Positions 1-10,195 are shown, numbered from the stretch's first letter. The stretch is DNA of 64,000 nt from Burkholderia sp. MS389 (GCF_016899425.1 NZ_CP045994.1:1054001-1118000); one strand, 5' to 3'. Numbers and translations are program-made. Notes: generated by a model from the sequence alone, not told the origin.

Positions 1-363
1 CTCGTATGGCTGGCGCTGGTACTGAACGTACTGTCGCCCGTCGTCGGCTACGCGCGTGTTGCGTCGAGCGGTTCCGGCGCGCTCACGCTCGAGTTGTGCA
101 GTGCAGCGGGCGCGCGTCGGGTCGTGCTCGCGCAAGCGGGCGACGACCGCGACAGGTCGTCGTTCGACCACGCCGGCGTCCCGCATTGCGTGTACTGTCC
201 CGGCTTCGCCGCGAACGTCGCGCTGGGCACGAGCCTGCCTGCGATGCCGGGCTTCGTACGCACGTTCGCGTATCGGATGGTCGCCCCGATCGTTCCCGAT
301 GTGCCCCGCAGGGGCATCCGTCTTGCGCAGCCGCGCGCCCCGCCTGAAAACGTTCCGGTCTGA
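1..363 (+). CDS. DUF2946-type small protein (5' end outside window)
   Basis: Frame 1 is open from the first base to the stop at 361-363. The visible 120 residues begin inside a hydrophobic stretch (LVWLALVLNVLSP), which looks like the end of a signal or membrane segment. A soluble part follows with the pair HCVYCP near visible residues 62-67. This CxxC-bearing layout of about 120 residues resembles DUF2946 proteins, which are often encoded next to TonB-dependent receptors and copper-related genes; their biochemical role is not established. The receptor gene begins 131 bp downstream on the same strand, so the two may be co-transcribed. The start codon is upstream of the window. The family call rests on memory of the motif and size, so it is moderate. 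Confidence 0.6.
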   Translation, partial: LVWLALVLNVLSPVVGYARVASSGSGALTLELCSAAGARRVVLAQAGDDRDRSSFDHAGVPHCVYCPGFAANVALGTSLPAMPGFVRTFAYRMVAPIVPDVPRRGIRLAQPRAPPENVPV

Positions 364-494
364 TTGATGTCCTTCGCGCGCCCCGGTGGCGCGTGAGCCG
401 CCTGCGGCCTCGGCCCGCGCGTCGCGCCGTGCGTGCGTGCGCGGCTCGCGCCCCGTACCCGGCGGCGTCCGATCACGTTTTCAGGAAACCACTC

Positions 495-2876
495 ATGTCG
501 TCTACCCTTGCCGCGCGGTCGTCGCGCGGCCGGCTCGCGCTCGCATGCGCGGCCGCTTTCGCATGGCCGGCCGCCCACGCGGCTTCGACCGACGATGCCC
601 GCGCCGACGCGGCCCATGGCGGTGGCATCGATCGTCCCGCCGCCGCCGCGGCGCCGGCGGCCGTCGGTGTCGCTGCAGCGGCCGTGGCGGTCGGCGATAC
701 GTTGACCGCCGTCAGCGTGACTGCGCAGCGGCAACCGGTCGACCCGGATACGCCGGCCGTCGTCGCGTCGATCACGCGCGAGCAGATCGATGCGCACACC
801 AACGTCACCACGGAGGACGCGCTGAAGTACGCGCCGAACCTGATGGTCCGCAAGCGCTACATCGGCGACCGCAACAGCGTATTCGCGGGCCGCGACTTCA
901 ACGAACTACAGAGCGCGCGCGGGCTCGTCTATGCCGACGGCGTGCTGCTGTCGAACCTGCTCGGGTCGAGTTATGCGTACCCGCCGCGCTGGTCGCTGAT
1001 TCCGCCCGACGACATCGCGCGCGTCGACGTGCTCTATGGCCCCTTTTCCGCACTGTATCCGGGCAATTCGATCGGCTCGACCGTGCTGCTCACCACGCGG
1101 CGCCCCGAACAGCTCGAGGCGTCGCTGTCGACGCAGTTCTTCACGCAGCGCTACCGCGACGGCTACGGGTTCGCGGACAGCTTCGGCGGCAATCACCAGA
1201 CCGCGCGGATCGCGAACCGCGTCGGCCGGTTCTGGCTCGCGCTGTCGCTCGACCGGCTGGAGAACGACGGCCAGCCGATGCAGTACGCGAGCCCCAATTC
1301 GGCCTACAACCCGAAACTGGGCGCCGCCGTTCCCGTGACGGGCGCAGCGACCGACATCGGACCCAACGGCAAGCCGCGGACGATCGTCGGCGCACAGACG
1401 ATCGAGCGGACCGAGCAGCTCAACGAGACGGTCCGGATCGGCTATGCGTTCACGGATCGTGTCGATGCGACGCTGACGCTCGGGCATTGGGAGAACCATT
1501 ACCGGCAGCACGGCGAGACCTTCCTGCGCGATGCGACGGGCAATCCGGCGGCCGGCGCTCCGGTCTACGGCGGCAACGTGTCGATCGGCGGCCAGAACAT
1601 GACGGTCGCGCCGAGCGCATTCGCGCCGCAGCGCGGCGACCAGGAGAACTGGCTGTATGCGCTCGGACTGAACGGCCGGCTCGAATCCGGCTGGCGGCTG
1701 TCGGGCGTGGTGTCCGCGTACGACGTGTCGCGCGACGTGCTGCGCGCGGCCTCGACCGTGCAGGGCGGGGCGGGCACGCTGTTCCAGGGCGACGGCACCG
1801 GCTGGCGCACGCTCGACCTGAAGGCCGAGGCGCCGGCAGTGAAGGGCCATACGTTCACGTTCGGCTATCACTACGACAACTACTTCCTGCGCAACGTCAC
1901 GTACAACACGGCCGACTGGCTGGCCGGGCCGACCACTTCGCTCGCGAGCGTCTATCGCGGCGACACGCGCACGCAGGCGCTGTTCGGGCAGGATGCGTGG
2001 CGCTTCGCGCCGGGCTGGCTTGCGACGCTCGGGCTGCGCTACGAGCGCTGGGACGCGTACGGCGGCGCGCTCGGCAATGCGAACGGCACGCTCGGCTACG
2101 CGGACCGCGGCGCGAATGCGCTGTCGCCGAAAGTCGCGCTGCAGTGGGATGCGACGCAGGTCTGGCGCTTCCGGCTGTCGTTCGCGACCGGCACGCGGTT
2201 CCCGACGGTCGGCGAACTGTTCCAGGGCACGATCTCGAACAACGCGATCGTCAACAACAACGCGAACCTGCGCCCGGAAAAGGCGATCGACTGGGACTTC
2301 ACGGCCGAACGCGACGTGGGCGTCGGTGTCATGCGCGCGAGCGTGTTCCAGAGCGACCTGCGCGATTCGATCTACAGCCAGACGACGGTGTCGGGCGCGA
2401 CCACCGTCACCAACATCTCGAACGTCGATCGCGTGCGGGTGCGCGGCGTCGAACTGGCGTTCAGCGGCGAAAACGTCGGGCTGCGCGGGCTCAACGTCGA
2501 CGCGAACGTATCGGCGAGCAACGCGCAGATCCTCGCCGATGCCGCGAATCCGGCCTATGTCGGTTCGCGTTTCCCGCGCATTGCGCGCATGCGCGCGAAC
2601 CTGCTCGCGTCATATCGCTTCGACGAGCACTGGCTCGCGAGCGTCGGCGTGCGCTACTCGGGCCGCCAGTTCAACACGCTCGACAACAGCGACGTGAATC
2701 CGGACGTCTACGGCGGCACGAGTTCGTTCACGGTCGTCGATCTGAAGGCGCGCTACCGCTTCGATCGTCACTGGACCGCGTCGGCCGGCATCGACAACCT
2801 GACGGACCGCCGCTATTACGTGTTCCACCCGTATCCGGGGCGTACTTTCTATGGAGAACTGAAATGGTCGCTGTGA
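495..2876 (+). CDS. TonB-dependent outer membrane receptor
   Basis: A 793-residue outer membrane receptor that would import a metal chelate or similar ligand using TonB-ExbB-ExbD energy. The start at 495 is chosen because AGGAAA lies 6 bases upstream and the product then opens with an Ala-rich signal peptide (about residues 1-35). The in-frame codons upstream of it lack such a signal. A plug domain covers about residues 75-190 (SITREQIDAHTNVTTEDAL, then VDVLYGPFSALYPGNSIG). A 22-strand-type barrel follows, with the conserved FATGTRFPTVGELFQGT and NLRPEKAIDWD motifs. The C-terminus FYGELKWSL ends in an aromatic/aliphatic pattern typical of barrel proteins. The substrate cannot be read from the sequence. 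The DUF2946 neighbour hints at a metal, but that is inference. Confidence 0.9.
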   Translation: MSSTLAARSSRGRLALACAAAFAWPAAHAASTDDARADAAHGGGIDRPAAAAAPAAVGVAAAAVAVGDTLTAVSVTAQRQPVDPDTPAVVASITREQIDAHTNVTTEDALKYAPNLMVRKRYIGDRNSVFAGRDFNELQSARGLVYADGVLLSNLLGSSYAYPPRWSLIPPDDIARVDVLYGPFSALYPGNSIGSTVLLTTRRPEQLEASLSTQFFTQRYRDGYGFADSFGGNHQTARIANRVGRFWLALSLDRLENDGQPMQYASPNSAYNPKLGAAVPVTGAATDIGPNGKPRTIVGAQTIERTEQLNETVRIGYAFTDRVDATLTLGHWENHYRQHGETFLRDATGNPAAGAPVYGGNVSIGGQNMTVAPSAFAPQRGDQENWLYALGLNGRLESGWRLSGVVSAYDVSRDVLRAASTVQGGAGTLFQGDGTGWRTLDLKAEAPAVKGHTFTFGYHYDNYFLRNVTYNTADWLAGPTTSLASVYRGDTRTQALFGQDAWRFAPGWLATLGLRYERWDAYGGALGNANGTLGYADRGANALSPKVALQWDATQVWRFRLSFATGTRFPTVGELFQGTISNNAIVNNNANLRPEKAIDWDFTAERDVGVGVMRASVFQSDLRDSIYSQTTVSGATTVTNISNVDRVRVRGVELAFSGENVGLRGLNVDANVSASNAQILADAANPAYVGSRFPRIARMRANLLASYRFDEHWLASVGVRYSGRQFNTLDNSDVNPDVYGGTSSFTVVDLKARYRFDRHWTASAGIDNLTDRRYYVFHPYPGRTFYGELKWSL

Positions 2877-2995
2877 AATCGCACGCGGCAGGCTACGCGC
2901 GGTGGCTTGCGGCGCCGTCGGCGGCCGGCGGGCACGAGGCGTCCGGCGTGCCGAACGGCACGGGCCGTGCGGATCGGGCGAGATGGAGTGCGTGA
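2864..2995 (+). pseudogene. short ORF, possible remnant of a PepSY membrane gene
   Basis: A 43-codon ORF overlaps the last 13 bases of the receptor gene and has a good ribosome site (GGAGA, 7 bases before ATG). Its first residues, MVAVKSHAAGYARWL, resemble the amino terminus of PepSY-associated transmembrane proteins that often follow TonB receptors and usually continue with a hydrophobic helix. Here the sequence turns into low-complexity Ala/Gly/Arg text and stops. I read it as the start of a gene whose body was deleted. It could also be a chance ORF. Confidence 0.35.
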
Positions 2996-3138
2996 AGCGC
3001 GCAGTGGATTGCTGACGGCCGACGTGCTCGACGGCGGGTTGCGGCACGCGAAGGGTTGACGGGATCGGCCGCGCGCGGCGAACGAGCCGCGCGCCGGCCC
3101 GATGCTAAAACGCGCCCGAAGGCGCGTGGAGAGAAACG

Positions 3139-3393
3139 TCAGGCCGCGCGTCTGAACAGCCGGATCACGAACAACAGGATCACCGCGCCGATGACCGCGA
3201 CGATCACCGAGCCGATGAAGCCGCTGCCGATGCTGATGCCGAGCAGCCCGGCAAGCCAGCCGCCGATCACCGCGCCGACGATCCCGACGATGATGTCGAC
3301 GATCAGCCCGAAGCCGCCGCCCTTCACGAGCAAGCCGGCGAGCCAGCCGGCGATCGCGCCGATGATGAGCCACATAATCAAGCCATGAGTCAT
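3139..3393 (-). CDS. GlsB/YeaQ/YmgE family membrane peptide
   Basis: An 84-residue protein with three hydrophobic helices. It opens with MTHGLIMWLIIGAIAGWLAG, followed by repeated glycine-rich helices, and ends in a basic tail, RLFRRAA. This matches the transglycosylase-associated (GlsB/YeaQ/YmgE) family of small inner-membrane proteins, often induced by general stress, whose molecular role is unknown. Length and helix spacing are normal for the family. A purine-rich site (GGAGAGG on the minus strand) lies about 6 bases before the ATG. It stands alone, convergent with the receptor gene. Confidence 0.88.
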   Translation of the reverse strand: MTHGLIMWLIIGAIAGWLAGLLVKGGGFGLIVDIIVGIVGAVIGGWLAGLLGISIGSGFIGSVIVAVIGAVILLFVIRLFRRAA

Positions 3394-4280
3394 GGTGGTC
3401 CTCTCCTTGGGTTGAGTCGAAATGACCGGGCACCGGCCGTTGCACGCCGCAAGCTGGTGGGTAGCGACATGCGGCCGTCGCGCCGCCCACGCAATGTAAC
3501 GCGATAGACGGGTCAGGATCGTTAAGTAATGTTATGCACCCTTAAGCAGATTTTCCAGGGGATTCGTCTGCTCAGCGCATGTTCCGTGCGCGCTGGACGC
3601 ATGGCGAAATGAGTCTGTAAGGATTGGCTATCGCTGAAGTCGTCCGCCGGGCACGTCATCGCTCAAGCGTTGTCGCTGGCAACGTGGCCTCGGGGCAGGC
3701 CGTCTACTGCATCGGCGATCAGGCGTTCAGATGGTCACGGCATCGCGAATCGCGTCGATCGACAGCCGTACGAACCGGCGGGAAGCGCGGCGCATCGCGT
3801 CGCTGATGCGGGGCATCGTATGGCACCGATTGGGGTAGCGCGTGACGTATCCGACGTCCACCCTCATTCGGTATCCTGATGGATTGGCTTCGGACGATGC
3901 GTGTGGATGGAGCGGGAGATCGAGCGTGGCATCCATGTCGTCGGCGCGCGCGTCGTGCCGGCGGCTGGGCACGTGCCGGTCGGGACGCACGACAAAGGCG
4001 GTGCCGTTGCGTGGGCTGTCGAGGTCGGGCAAGTCGGTCGTCGTCGTCATGGCCGCCGCAGGCCGTGCGGCTACGCACGGCAAGGGATGGTCGATACGAT
4101 CGGCCGGCGGCCGTTGAGTGCGTGGAAATGTCGAGCGGATGTTGCGCAGATAACCGCCGCCGCGATGATTGGCGCCGGACAGCTTGCGCGGGCGATTGCC
4201 GAATCCGTACGCGAAGATCGTACACGGCGTGATCGGTCGTGCGCGCCGGCGAACGACTTCAGGATTTCGACGCCGGAAAA
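3394..4280. other. gene-poor stretch downstream of tRNA-Thr
   Basis: About 890 bp with no ORF that has family resemblance, a convincing ribosome site or a signal peptide. Several overlapping open frames of 60-168 codons occur on both strands, as expected in high-GC DNA. Part of the stretch (3500-3620) is richer in A+T than the flanks and probably carries the promoter of the GlsB gene. I looked for a repeated tRNA 3' end that would mark an integrated element and saw none. Confidence 0.5.
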
Positions 4281-4283
4281 GAG

Positions 4284-4318
4284 AAAAGGTCTGACAAGCG
4301 ATGCTTGTCAGACCTTTA
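4284..4318 (-). terminator. rho-independent terminator after tRNA-Thr
   Basis: A perfect 15-bp inverted repeat (4285-4299 with 4303-4317, loop GAT). Read on the minus strand it is followed by TTCTCTTTTC. It lies just beyond the tRNA 3' end and is the obvious terminator of that transcript. Confidence 0.85.
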
Positions 4319-4323
4319 TGTCT

Positions 4324-4399
4324 TGGTGCCGGAGATAGGAGTCGAACCTACGACCTTCGCATTACGAATGCGCTGCTCTACCAACTGAGCTACACCGGC
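4324..4399 (-). tRNA. tRNA-Thr (anticodon CGU)
   Basis: A 76-nt cloverleaf on the minus strand from 4399 to 4324, with CCA encoded. The acceptor GCCGGTG pairs with CTCCGGC, with one T-T mismatch at the sixth pair. The D arm is GCTC..GAGC, and the anticodon arm GCGCATTCGTAATGCG places CGT as anticodon. The T arm is GTAGGTTCGACTCCTAT. The sequence between the acceptor arms is nearly identical to E. coli tRNA-Thr(CGU), which decodes ACG. Confidence 0.95.
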
Positions 4400-4413
4400 A
4401 GCAGAGAAATGAA

Positions 4414-4443
4414 ATTATATGGTGAAATCCGCGATCTTGGCAA
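4414..4443 (-). promoter_or_regulatory. sigma70 promoter of tRNA-Thr
   Basis: On the minus strand TTGCCA (4443-4438), an 18-bp spacer, then a consensus TATAAT (4419-4414). It starts about 8-10 bases before the mature tRNA 5' end, which is the expected geometry. Confidence 0.7.
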
Positions 4444-4606
4444 TAGGTTTTGCGAAATTTTTTTCAGCTTGCTGCGGCTGCTTCGCGAAACCCTCGATCC
4501 GGCGGACTTTCCGCTTTCACTTCACCGCGACGCGACCCGTCGGGGCCACATCGCGAAGGCGCGATTGTACTGAGGTCTCGCACCTCCGTCCAGTGCTGCA
4601 GTGCAA

Positions 4607-5620
<1,014 letters not shown>

Positions 5621-5831
5621 GACAGACTCCGAAAGGCCAAAGAATCCTTGAATGGCCGCAATTTTACCCGTCGCGCCTCCGCTGCCGCCGGCTTTTTTCG
5701 TCCGGTTACATGGGCGGGGCGCCGAATCGGCCCGGTATCGGGCGGCGATGACGGGGCGGGGCATGCATCACCGCGGAGACAGGCCGAGCGGTCCGACCCC
5801 GTGCGCGCGGTTTCGGCCGCGCGCGTGCAAT

Positions 5832-5865
5832 AAAAAAGCCGGCGCCGCGTGAGGCGGCGCCGGCT
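5832..5865 (-). terminator. terminator of pepN
   Basis: A 12-bp GC-rich stem (5837-5848 with 5854-5865, loop GTGAG). On the minus strand it is followed by a T run (complement of 5832-5837), 34 bp after the pepN stop codon. Confidence 0.85.
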
Positions 5866-5899
5866 CGATCGCGCGGACGCGACGGGACGATCGCGCGAC

Positions 5900-8593
5900 T
5901 TACGCGAGCGCCTTCTCGACGATCTCGCGCACGTCGCGCGATTTCGCGCCGGCGGCGACCTGTTCGAGCGCTTCGCGCATCCGGTCGCGCAGCGCCGGCG
6001 TGAAGCGGCGCCACAGTTCGAGTGAGCGCGCGAGGCGCGCCGCGACCTGCGGGTTGATCGCGTCGAGCGCGAGCACCTGTTCGGCCCAGAACGCGTAGCC
6101 CGAACCGTCTGCCGCGTGGAATTGCGCGGGGTTCGCCGCGCAGAAGCTGAAGATCAGCGAGCGCGCGCGGTTCGGGTTCTTCAGGTTGAACGCGGGGTGC
6201 GCGAGCAGCTTGCGCACCTTCGCGAGCGTCGGCTGCGCGGGCGTACCGCGTTGCGCAGCCTGCATCGCGAACCACTTGTCGATCACGAGCGCTTCCTTCT
6301 CGAAGCGACGGTAGAAGTCGTCGAGCGCATGCTCGGCCGGCCCGTTCGCGCCTGCGGCGGCCGCGGACAGCAGCGCGCCGAGCGCCGCCGCGCGATCGGT
6401 CATGTTGTTCGCCGCGTCGTACTGGGCCGTGGCGATGCGTACGGCATCGGCCGGATCGTCGAGTTCGGCGAGATACGCGAGCGCGAGGTTCTTCAGCGCG
6501 CGGCGGCCCGACGCTTCCGGCGTCGGCTCGTAGGCGCCGGGCGTCTGGTGCTGCTCGTACGCGGCGAGCCACTCGGCGCGCAGCGCGGTCGCGAGCTGGC
6601 GGCGCACGAACTGGCGCGCGCGATGCACGGCGGCCGGGTCGGCCTCGGCCATCTGATCGGCGAGGTAGGTTTCCGACGGCAGCGTCAGCGCGAGTTCGCG
6701 GAACGCCGGCGACAGGCTTTCGTCGGTCAGCACGCGGCGGAACGCGGCGACGAAGTTCTCGCCGAGCGCGAGCGGCGCGTCGGCGGCGGCACGGGCGGCG
6801 AGCGTCAGCAGCGCGCGCGTCGCGAGGCGCTGGCCGGCTTCCCAGCGGTTGAACGGATCGCTGTCGTGCGCGAGCAGGAACGCGAGATCGTCGTCGCTGT
6901 AGTCGTACTCGACGATCACCGGCGACGAGAAGTTGCGCAGCAGCGACGGCAGCGGCGCTTCCGGCACGTCGACGAACGTGAAGGTCTGCTCGGTGTCGGT
7001 GAACTCGAGCACGCGCGTCGTGCCCGATGCGGCGGCTTCGCCGTCCAGACGCAGCGGCAGGTCGCGGCCGTCGCGGCCGATCAGGCCGATCGCGAACGGG
7101 ATCAGCAGCGGCCCTTGCTGCGTTTCGCGCGCGGCCGGCGACGCGTCGCCGTAGCCTTGCGCGAGGGTGACCGTATAGCGGCGCGCGGCTGCGTCGTACG
7201 CGGTGCGCACCGACACGCGCGGCGTACCGGCCTGGCTGTACCAGCGCTCGAACTGCGCGAGGTCGCGCCCGTTAGCGTCGGCCATCGCGTGACGGAAGTC
7301 GTCGCAGGTCACCGCGTGGCCGTCGTGGCGCTTGAAGTAGAGGTCCATCCCCTTGCGGAAGCCGTCGCGGCCGAACAGCGTCTGGTACATCCGCACGACT
7401 TCCGAGCCTTTCTCGTAGACGGTCATCGTGTAGAAGTTGTTGATCTCGACGTAGCTTTCCGGGCGTACCGGGTGCGCCATCGGGCCGGCGTCCTCGGCGA
7501 ACTGCAACTGGCGCAGCACGCGCACGTCCTCGATGCGCTTGACCGCGCGGGCCGCCGATTCGACGTCGTCGCCTGCGGCCATGTCGGCCGAGAATTCCTG
7601 GTCGCGGAATACCGTCAGCCCTTCCTTCAGGCTCAGCTGGAACCAGTCGCGGCAGGTCACGCGGTTGCCGGTCCAGTTGTGGAAGTACTCGTGGCCGACC
7701 ACCGACTCGATGTTCGCGAAATCGGTGTCGGTCGCGGTCTCGGGGTTCGCCAGCACGTACTTCGTGTTGAAGATGTTGAGTCCCTTGTTCTCCATCGCGC
7801 CCATATTGAAGTCGCCGACCGCGACGATCATGAAGCGGTCGAGATCGAGCTCGAGGCCGAAGCGTTTTTCGTCCCAGCGGATCGAATGGATCAGCGAATC
7901 CATCGCGTGACGCGTCTTGTCGAGATCGGCCGGTTCGACCCATACCTGCAGCAGCTTTTCCTTGCCGGAGCCGGTCGTGATCGTTTCCTCGATCGCGACG
8001 AGCTTGCCCGCGACCAGCGCGAACAGGTAGCTCGGCTTGCGGAACGGGTCTTCCCACTTCGCGAAGTGGCGGCCGTCGGGCAGGTCGCCCGAATCGACGA
8101 GGTTGCCGTTCGACAGCAGCACCGGGTACGCGGCCTTGTCGGCGCGCAGCGTGACCGTGTACGACGCCATTACGTCGGGGCGGTCGAGGAAGTAGGTGAT
8201 GCGGCGAAAGCCCTCGGCCTCGCACTGCGTGAAGAAGTTGCCGCTCGACACGTAGAGGCCCGACAGCGTCGTATTCTGGTCGGGCGCGCACGCGCTTTCG
8301 AGCGTCAGCTCGAACGCGTCGGGCACGTTCTCGACCGTCAGGCCGTGTTCGTGCGCGCGCACCGCGCCGTGCGGCGCGCCATCCAGCCGCGCGCCGAGGA
8401 AGTCGAGCGCCTCGCCCATCAGCTCCAGGTGCGGGGTGGGCGCGGCATCCGGATTGCGGCGCACGCGCATCGTGTTCCTGACGATCGTGCGGGCCGGCGC
8501 GAGATCGAATTCGAGTGCGACGGAGTCGATGAGGAAGGCCGGCGGCGTGTAGTCGGCGCGGCGGATCACGGTGGAGGAGGCGTTGTCGGACAT
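5900..8593 (-). CDS. pepN: aminopeptidase N (M1 family)
   Basis: An 897-residue zinc aminopeptidase that removes N-terminal residues from peptides in the cytoplasm. The exopeptidase motif GAMEN is at residues 265-269. The zinc site HEYFH is at 301-305, with the third ligand E324 in KEGLTVF. A C-terminal helical domain (DUF3458-type) fills roughly residues 440-897. Length is close to the E. coli enzyme (870). The start at 8593 (MSDNASSTV) is preferred over an upstream in-frame ATG because family members begin around there. It is divergent from the DUF4136 lipoprotein gene across 188 bp. Confidence 0.96.
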   Translation of the reverse strand: MSDNASSTVIRRADYTPPAFLIDSVALEFDLAPARTIVRNTMRVRRNPDAAPTPHLELMGEALDFLGARLDGAPHGAVRAHEHGLTVENVPDAFELTLESACAPDQNTTLSGLYVSSGNFFTQCEAEGFRRITYFLDRPDVMASYTVTLRADKAAYPVLLSNGNLVDSGDLPDGRHFAKWEDPFRKPSYLFALVAGKLVAIEETITTGSGKEKLLQVWVEPADLDKTRHAMDSLIHSIRWDEKRFGLELDLDRFMIVAVGDFNMGAMENKGLNIFNTKYVLANPETATDTDFANIESVVGHEYFHNWTGNRVTCRDWFQLSLKEGLTVFRDQEFSADMAAGDDVESAARAVKRIEDVRVLRQLQFAEDAGPMAHPVRPESYVEINNFYTMTVYEKGSEVVRMYQTLFGRDGFRKGMDLYFKRHDGHAVTCDDFRHAMADANGRDLAQFERWYSQAGTPRVSVRTAYDAAARRYTVTLAQGYGDASPAARETQQGPLLIPFAIGLIGRDGRDLPLRLDGEAAASGTTRVLEFTDTEQTFTFVDVPEAPLPSLLRNFSSPVIVEYDYSDDDLAFLLAHDSDPFNRWEAGQRLATRALLTLAARAAADAPLALGENFVAAFRRVLTDESLSPAFRELALTLPSETYLADQMAEADPAAVHRARQFVRRQLATALRAEWLAAYEQHQTPGAYEPTPEASGRRALKNLALAYLAELDDPADAVRIATAQYDAANNMTDRAAALGALLSAAAAGANGPAEHALDDFYRRFEKEALVIDKWFAMQAAQRGTPAQPTLAKVRKLLAHPAFNLKNPNRARSLIFSFCAANPAQFHAADGSGYAFWAEQVLALDAINPQVAARLARSLELWRRFTPALRDRMREALEQVAAGAKSRDVREIVEKALA

Positions 8594-8692
8594 GGTCGTC
8601 GAGATCGGGTGGAGTGGGGGACGGGCCCGTCGCGCGGGCCAGGCGAACCGGGCCATTGTACAAAGGCTTGCGGCGGTGTGCCGGGCGAACTT

Positions 8693-8721
8693 TTTACCGC
8701 TTCCGGGAGTCCGCGTATTAT
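8693..8721 (+). promoter_or_regulatory. candidate promoter of the DUF4136 lipoprotein gene
   Basis: TTTACC (8693-8698), a 17-bp spacer and TATTAT (8716-8721) lie about 60 bases before the start codon at 8782, in the divergent intergenic region with pepN. Confidence 0.5.
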
Positions 8722-8781
8722 CGGCATCCCGTTGTGCTTCGCGCGGTGCGACGAACGGGTGACGGATCGACGAGGATCAAC

Positions 8782-9492
8782 ATGAAACGCGAATGGATTT
8801 TTCGCGGTGCGGGCTGGGCGGCGGCGCTGTGCGTCGCGCTGCTGACGGGCTGCACCAGCTACGTGACCACCCGGGTCACGGCCTTTTCCGACTGGAGCGG
8901 CAGCGACGCGACCCGCACCTATGCGTTCACGCGTACGGACGCGCAGAAGAACAGCATCGAGCAGTCGACCTACGAGCCGATCGTCGCGAACGAGCTGTCC
9001 GCGTATGCGTTCCGGCAGGTGCCGCAGTCGCAGGCCCGCTATCTGGTCGGGCTGACCTATTCGGTCGGCAGCGATCTCGTGACGGTGCCGCAACCGGTCT
9101 ACTATGATCCGTGGTTCATGGGGCCGGGGCCGTACTGGCGAGGCGGGCCGTGGAGTCCCTGGGGACCGTGGGGTCCCTGGGGGCCGATGCCGGCCGGCTA
9201 TGTCGCGCAGACGTACCAGATGTTCGACTACATGCTCGGCATCCGCATCACCGAGCGCGCGACGGGCAAGGAGGTCTACAACGTGTCCGCGCGCACGACC
9301 GGCGACAACGGTACGCTGCTGTACGCGATGCCGTTCCTCGCGCGCAGCGCGCTCGCCGATTTCCCGTTGTCGAACGGGGCGGTCCGCACGGTCCGGCTGC
9401 CGGTCGACAAGCGCGGCGGGCCGGCGGCGCCGGCCGCCAACGAGCGCGCGGTGCCGGCGGCGCCCGCGTCGGGCGCGGCCGTCGCGAAGTAA
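8782..9492 (+). CDS. DUF4136-type lipoprotein
   Basis: A 236-residue exported lipoprotein of unknown function. The N-terminus is a short basic-hydrophobic signal ending in the lipobox LLTGC (Cys at residue 25), after which the mature protein would be acylated. The body SDWSG.....RTYAFTR and the C-terminal part ending in DFPLSNGAVRTVRLPV match the layout of DUF4136 proteins, which are putative outer-membrane lipoproteins. A tandem run of W-G/S-P units at residues about 127-137 (SPWGPWGPWGP) forms a flexible insert encoded by near-repeated 9-mers. The tail is Ala/Pro-rich. The start is fixed by AGGA before the ATG at 8782. No neighbour suggests a specific job. Confidence 0.8.
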   Translation: MKREWIFRGAGWAAALCVALLTGCTSYVTTRVTAFSDWSGSDATRTYAFTRTDAQKNSIEQSTYEPIVANELSAYAFRQVPQSQARYLVGLTYSVGSDLVTVPQPVYYDPWFMGPGPYWRGGPWSPWGPWGPWGPMPAGYVAQTYQMFDYMLGIRITERATGKEVYNVSARTTGDNGTLLYAMPFLARSALADFPLSNGAVRTVRLPVDKRGGPAAPAANERAVPAAPASGAAVAK

Positions 9493-9546
9493 CGCGGCAT
9501 TCCACCCTGGCGCGGCCGCCCGGCCGCGCCGTCAGTTTCCTTTCCG

Positions 9547-10119
9547 TCAGACTCCGACACCCAGCAGCGCCAGCGCGCCGAGCACGACGAACAGCACGGC
9601 CGCGATCCCGTGCACGAGCTTCGTCGGCAGACGGTGTGCGAAGCGGTCGCCGAGCAAGATCGCCGGCACGTTCGCGAGCATCATCCCGAACGTCGTGCCG
9701 GCCACGACGCCGATGTAATCCTGGAAGCGGGCGGCCAGCGCGACGGTCGCGATTTGCGTCTTGTCGCCCATCTCCGCGAGGAAGAACGCGACGAGCGTCG
9801 TGCCGAACACGCCGAGCCGCGAGCGCGTCGTATTGGCTTCGTTCTCGTCGAGCTTGTCCGGCACGAGAATCCACAGCCCCATCGCGATGAACGAGAACGC
9901 GAGCGCCCAGCGCATGATCGACGGCGTGACGAGCACGCCCAGCCATTCGCCGAGCGCGCCGGCAAAACCGTGGTTGACGAGCGTCGCGACGAGCACGCCG
10001 AGAATGATCGGCACCGGCTTGCGATAGCGCGCGGCCAGAACGAGGGAAAGCAGTTGGGTCTTGTCGCCGATTTCAGCGAGGGCGACGGCGCCGGTGGAGA
10101 TCAGGAAGGCTTGAGACAC
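9547..10119 (-). CDS. mntX: TMEM165/GDT1 family Mn2+ exporter
   Basis: A 190-residue inner-membrane protein with six hydrophobic helices in two homologous halves. Each half carries the family signature: AEIGDKTQ at residues 15-22 and AEMGDKTQ at 115-122. The acidic/polar residues of these motifs line the cation path. Bacterial members export Mn2+ (MntX/MneA type), and the yybP-ykoY riboswitch directly upstream supports this. The start is taken as GTG at 10119, since the open frame beyond it runs through the riboswitch and shows no conserved protein. The symbol mntX is by family analogy. Confidence 0.88.
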   Translation of the reverse strand: MSQAFLISTGAVALAEIGDKTQLLSLVLAARYRKPVPIILGVLVATLVNHGFAGALGEWLGVLVTPSIMRWALAFSFIAMGLWILVPDKLDENEANTTRSRLGVFGTTLVAFFLAEMGDKTQIATVALAARFQDYIGVVAGTTFGMMLANVPAILLGDRFAHRLPTKLVHGIAAVLFVVLGALALLGVGV

Positions 10120-10195
10120 GAATGGGGTTCCACGGGCCGTTGTTGTGCGTGCGAGCGACGATCCACCGCGCGCCGGGCCCTGATGCGGCGCGCAA

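Noticed and set aside
386..2863. Long frame parallel to the TonB receptor
   Set aside because: Arg-rich shadow in the +1 frame. Only its last 43 codons after ATG 2864 were kept as a possible remnant.
4324..4399. tRNA-Thr as attachment site of an integrated element
   Set aside because: No repeated copy of the tRNA 3' end, integrase or phage-like gene was seen within the window.
6116..8785. 889-codon open frame antisense to pepN
   Set aside because: Shadow of pepN; it has no domain, no signal and no ribosome site.
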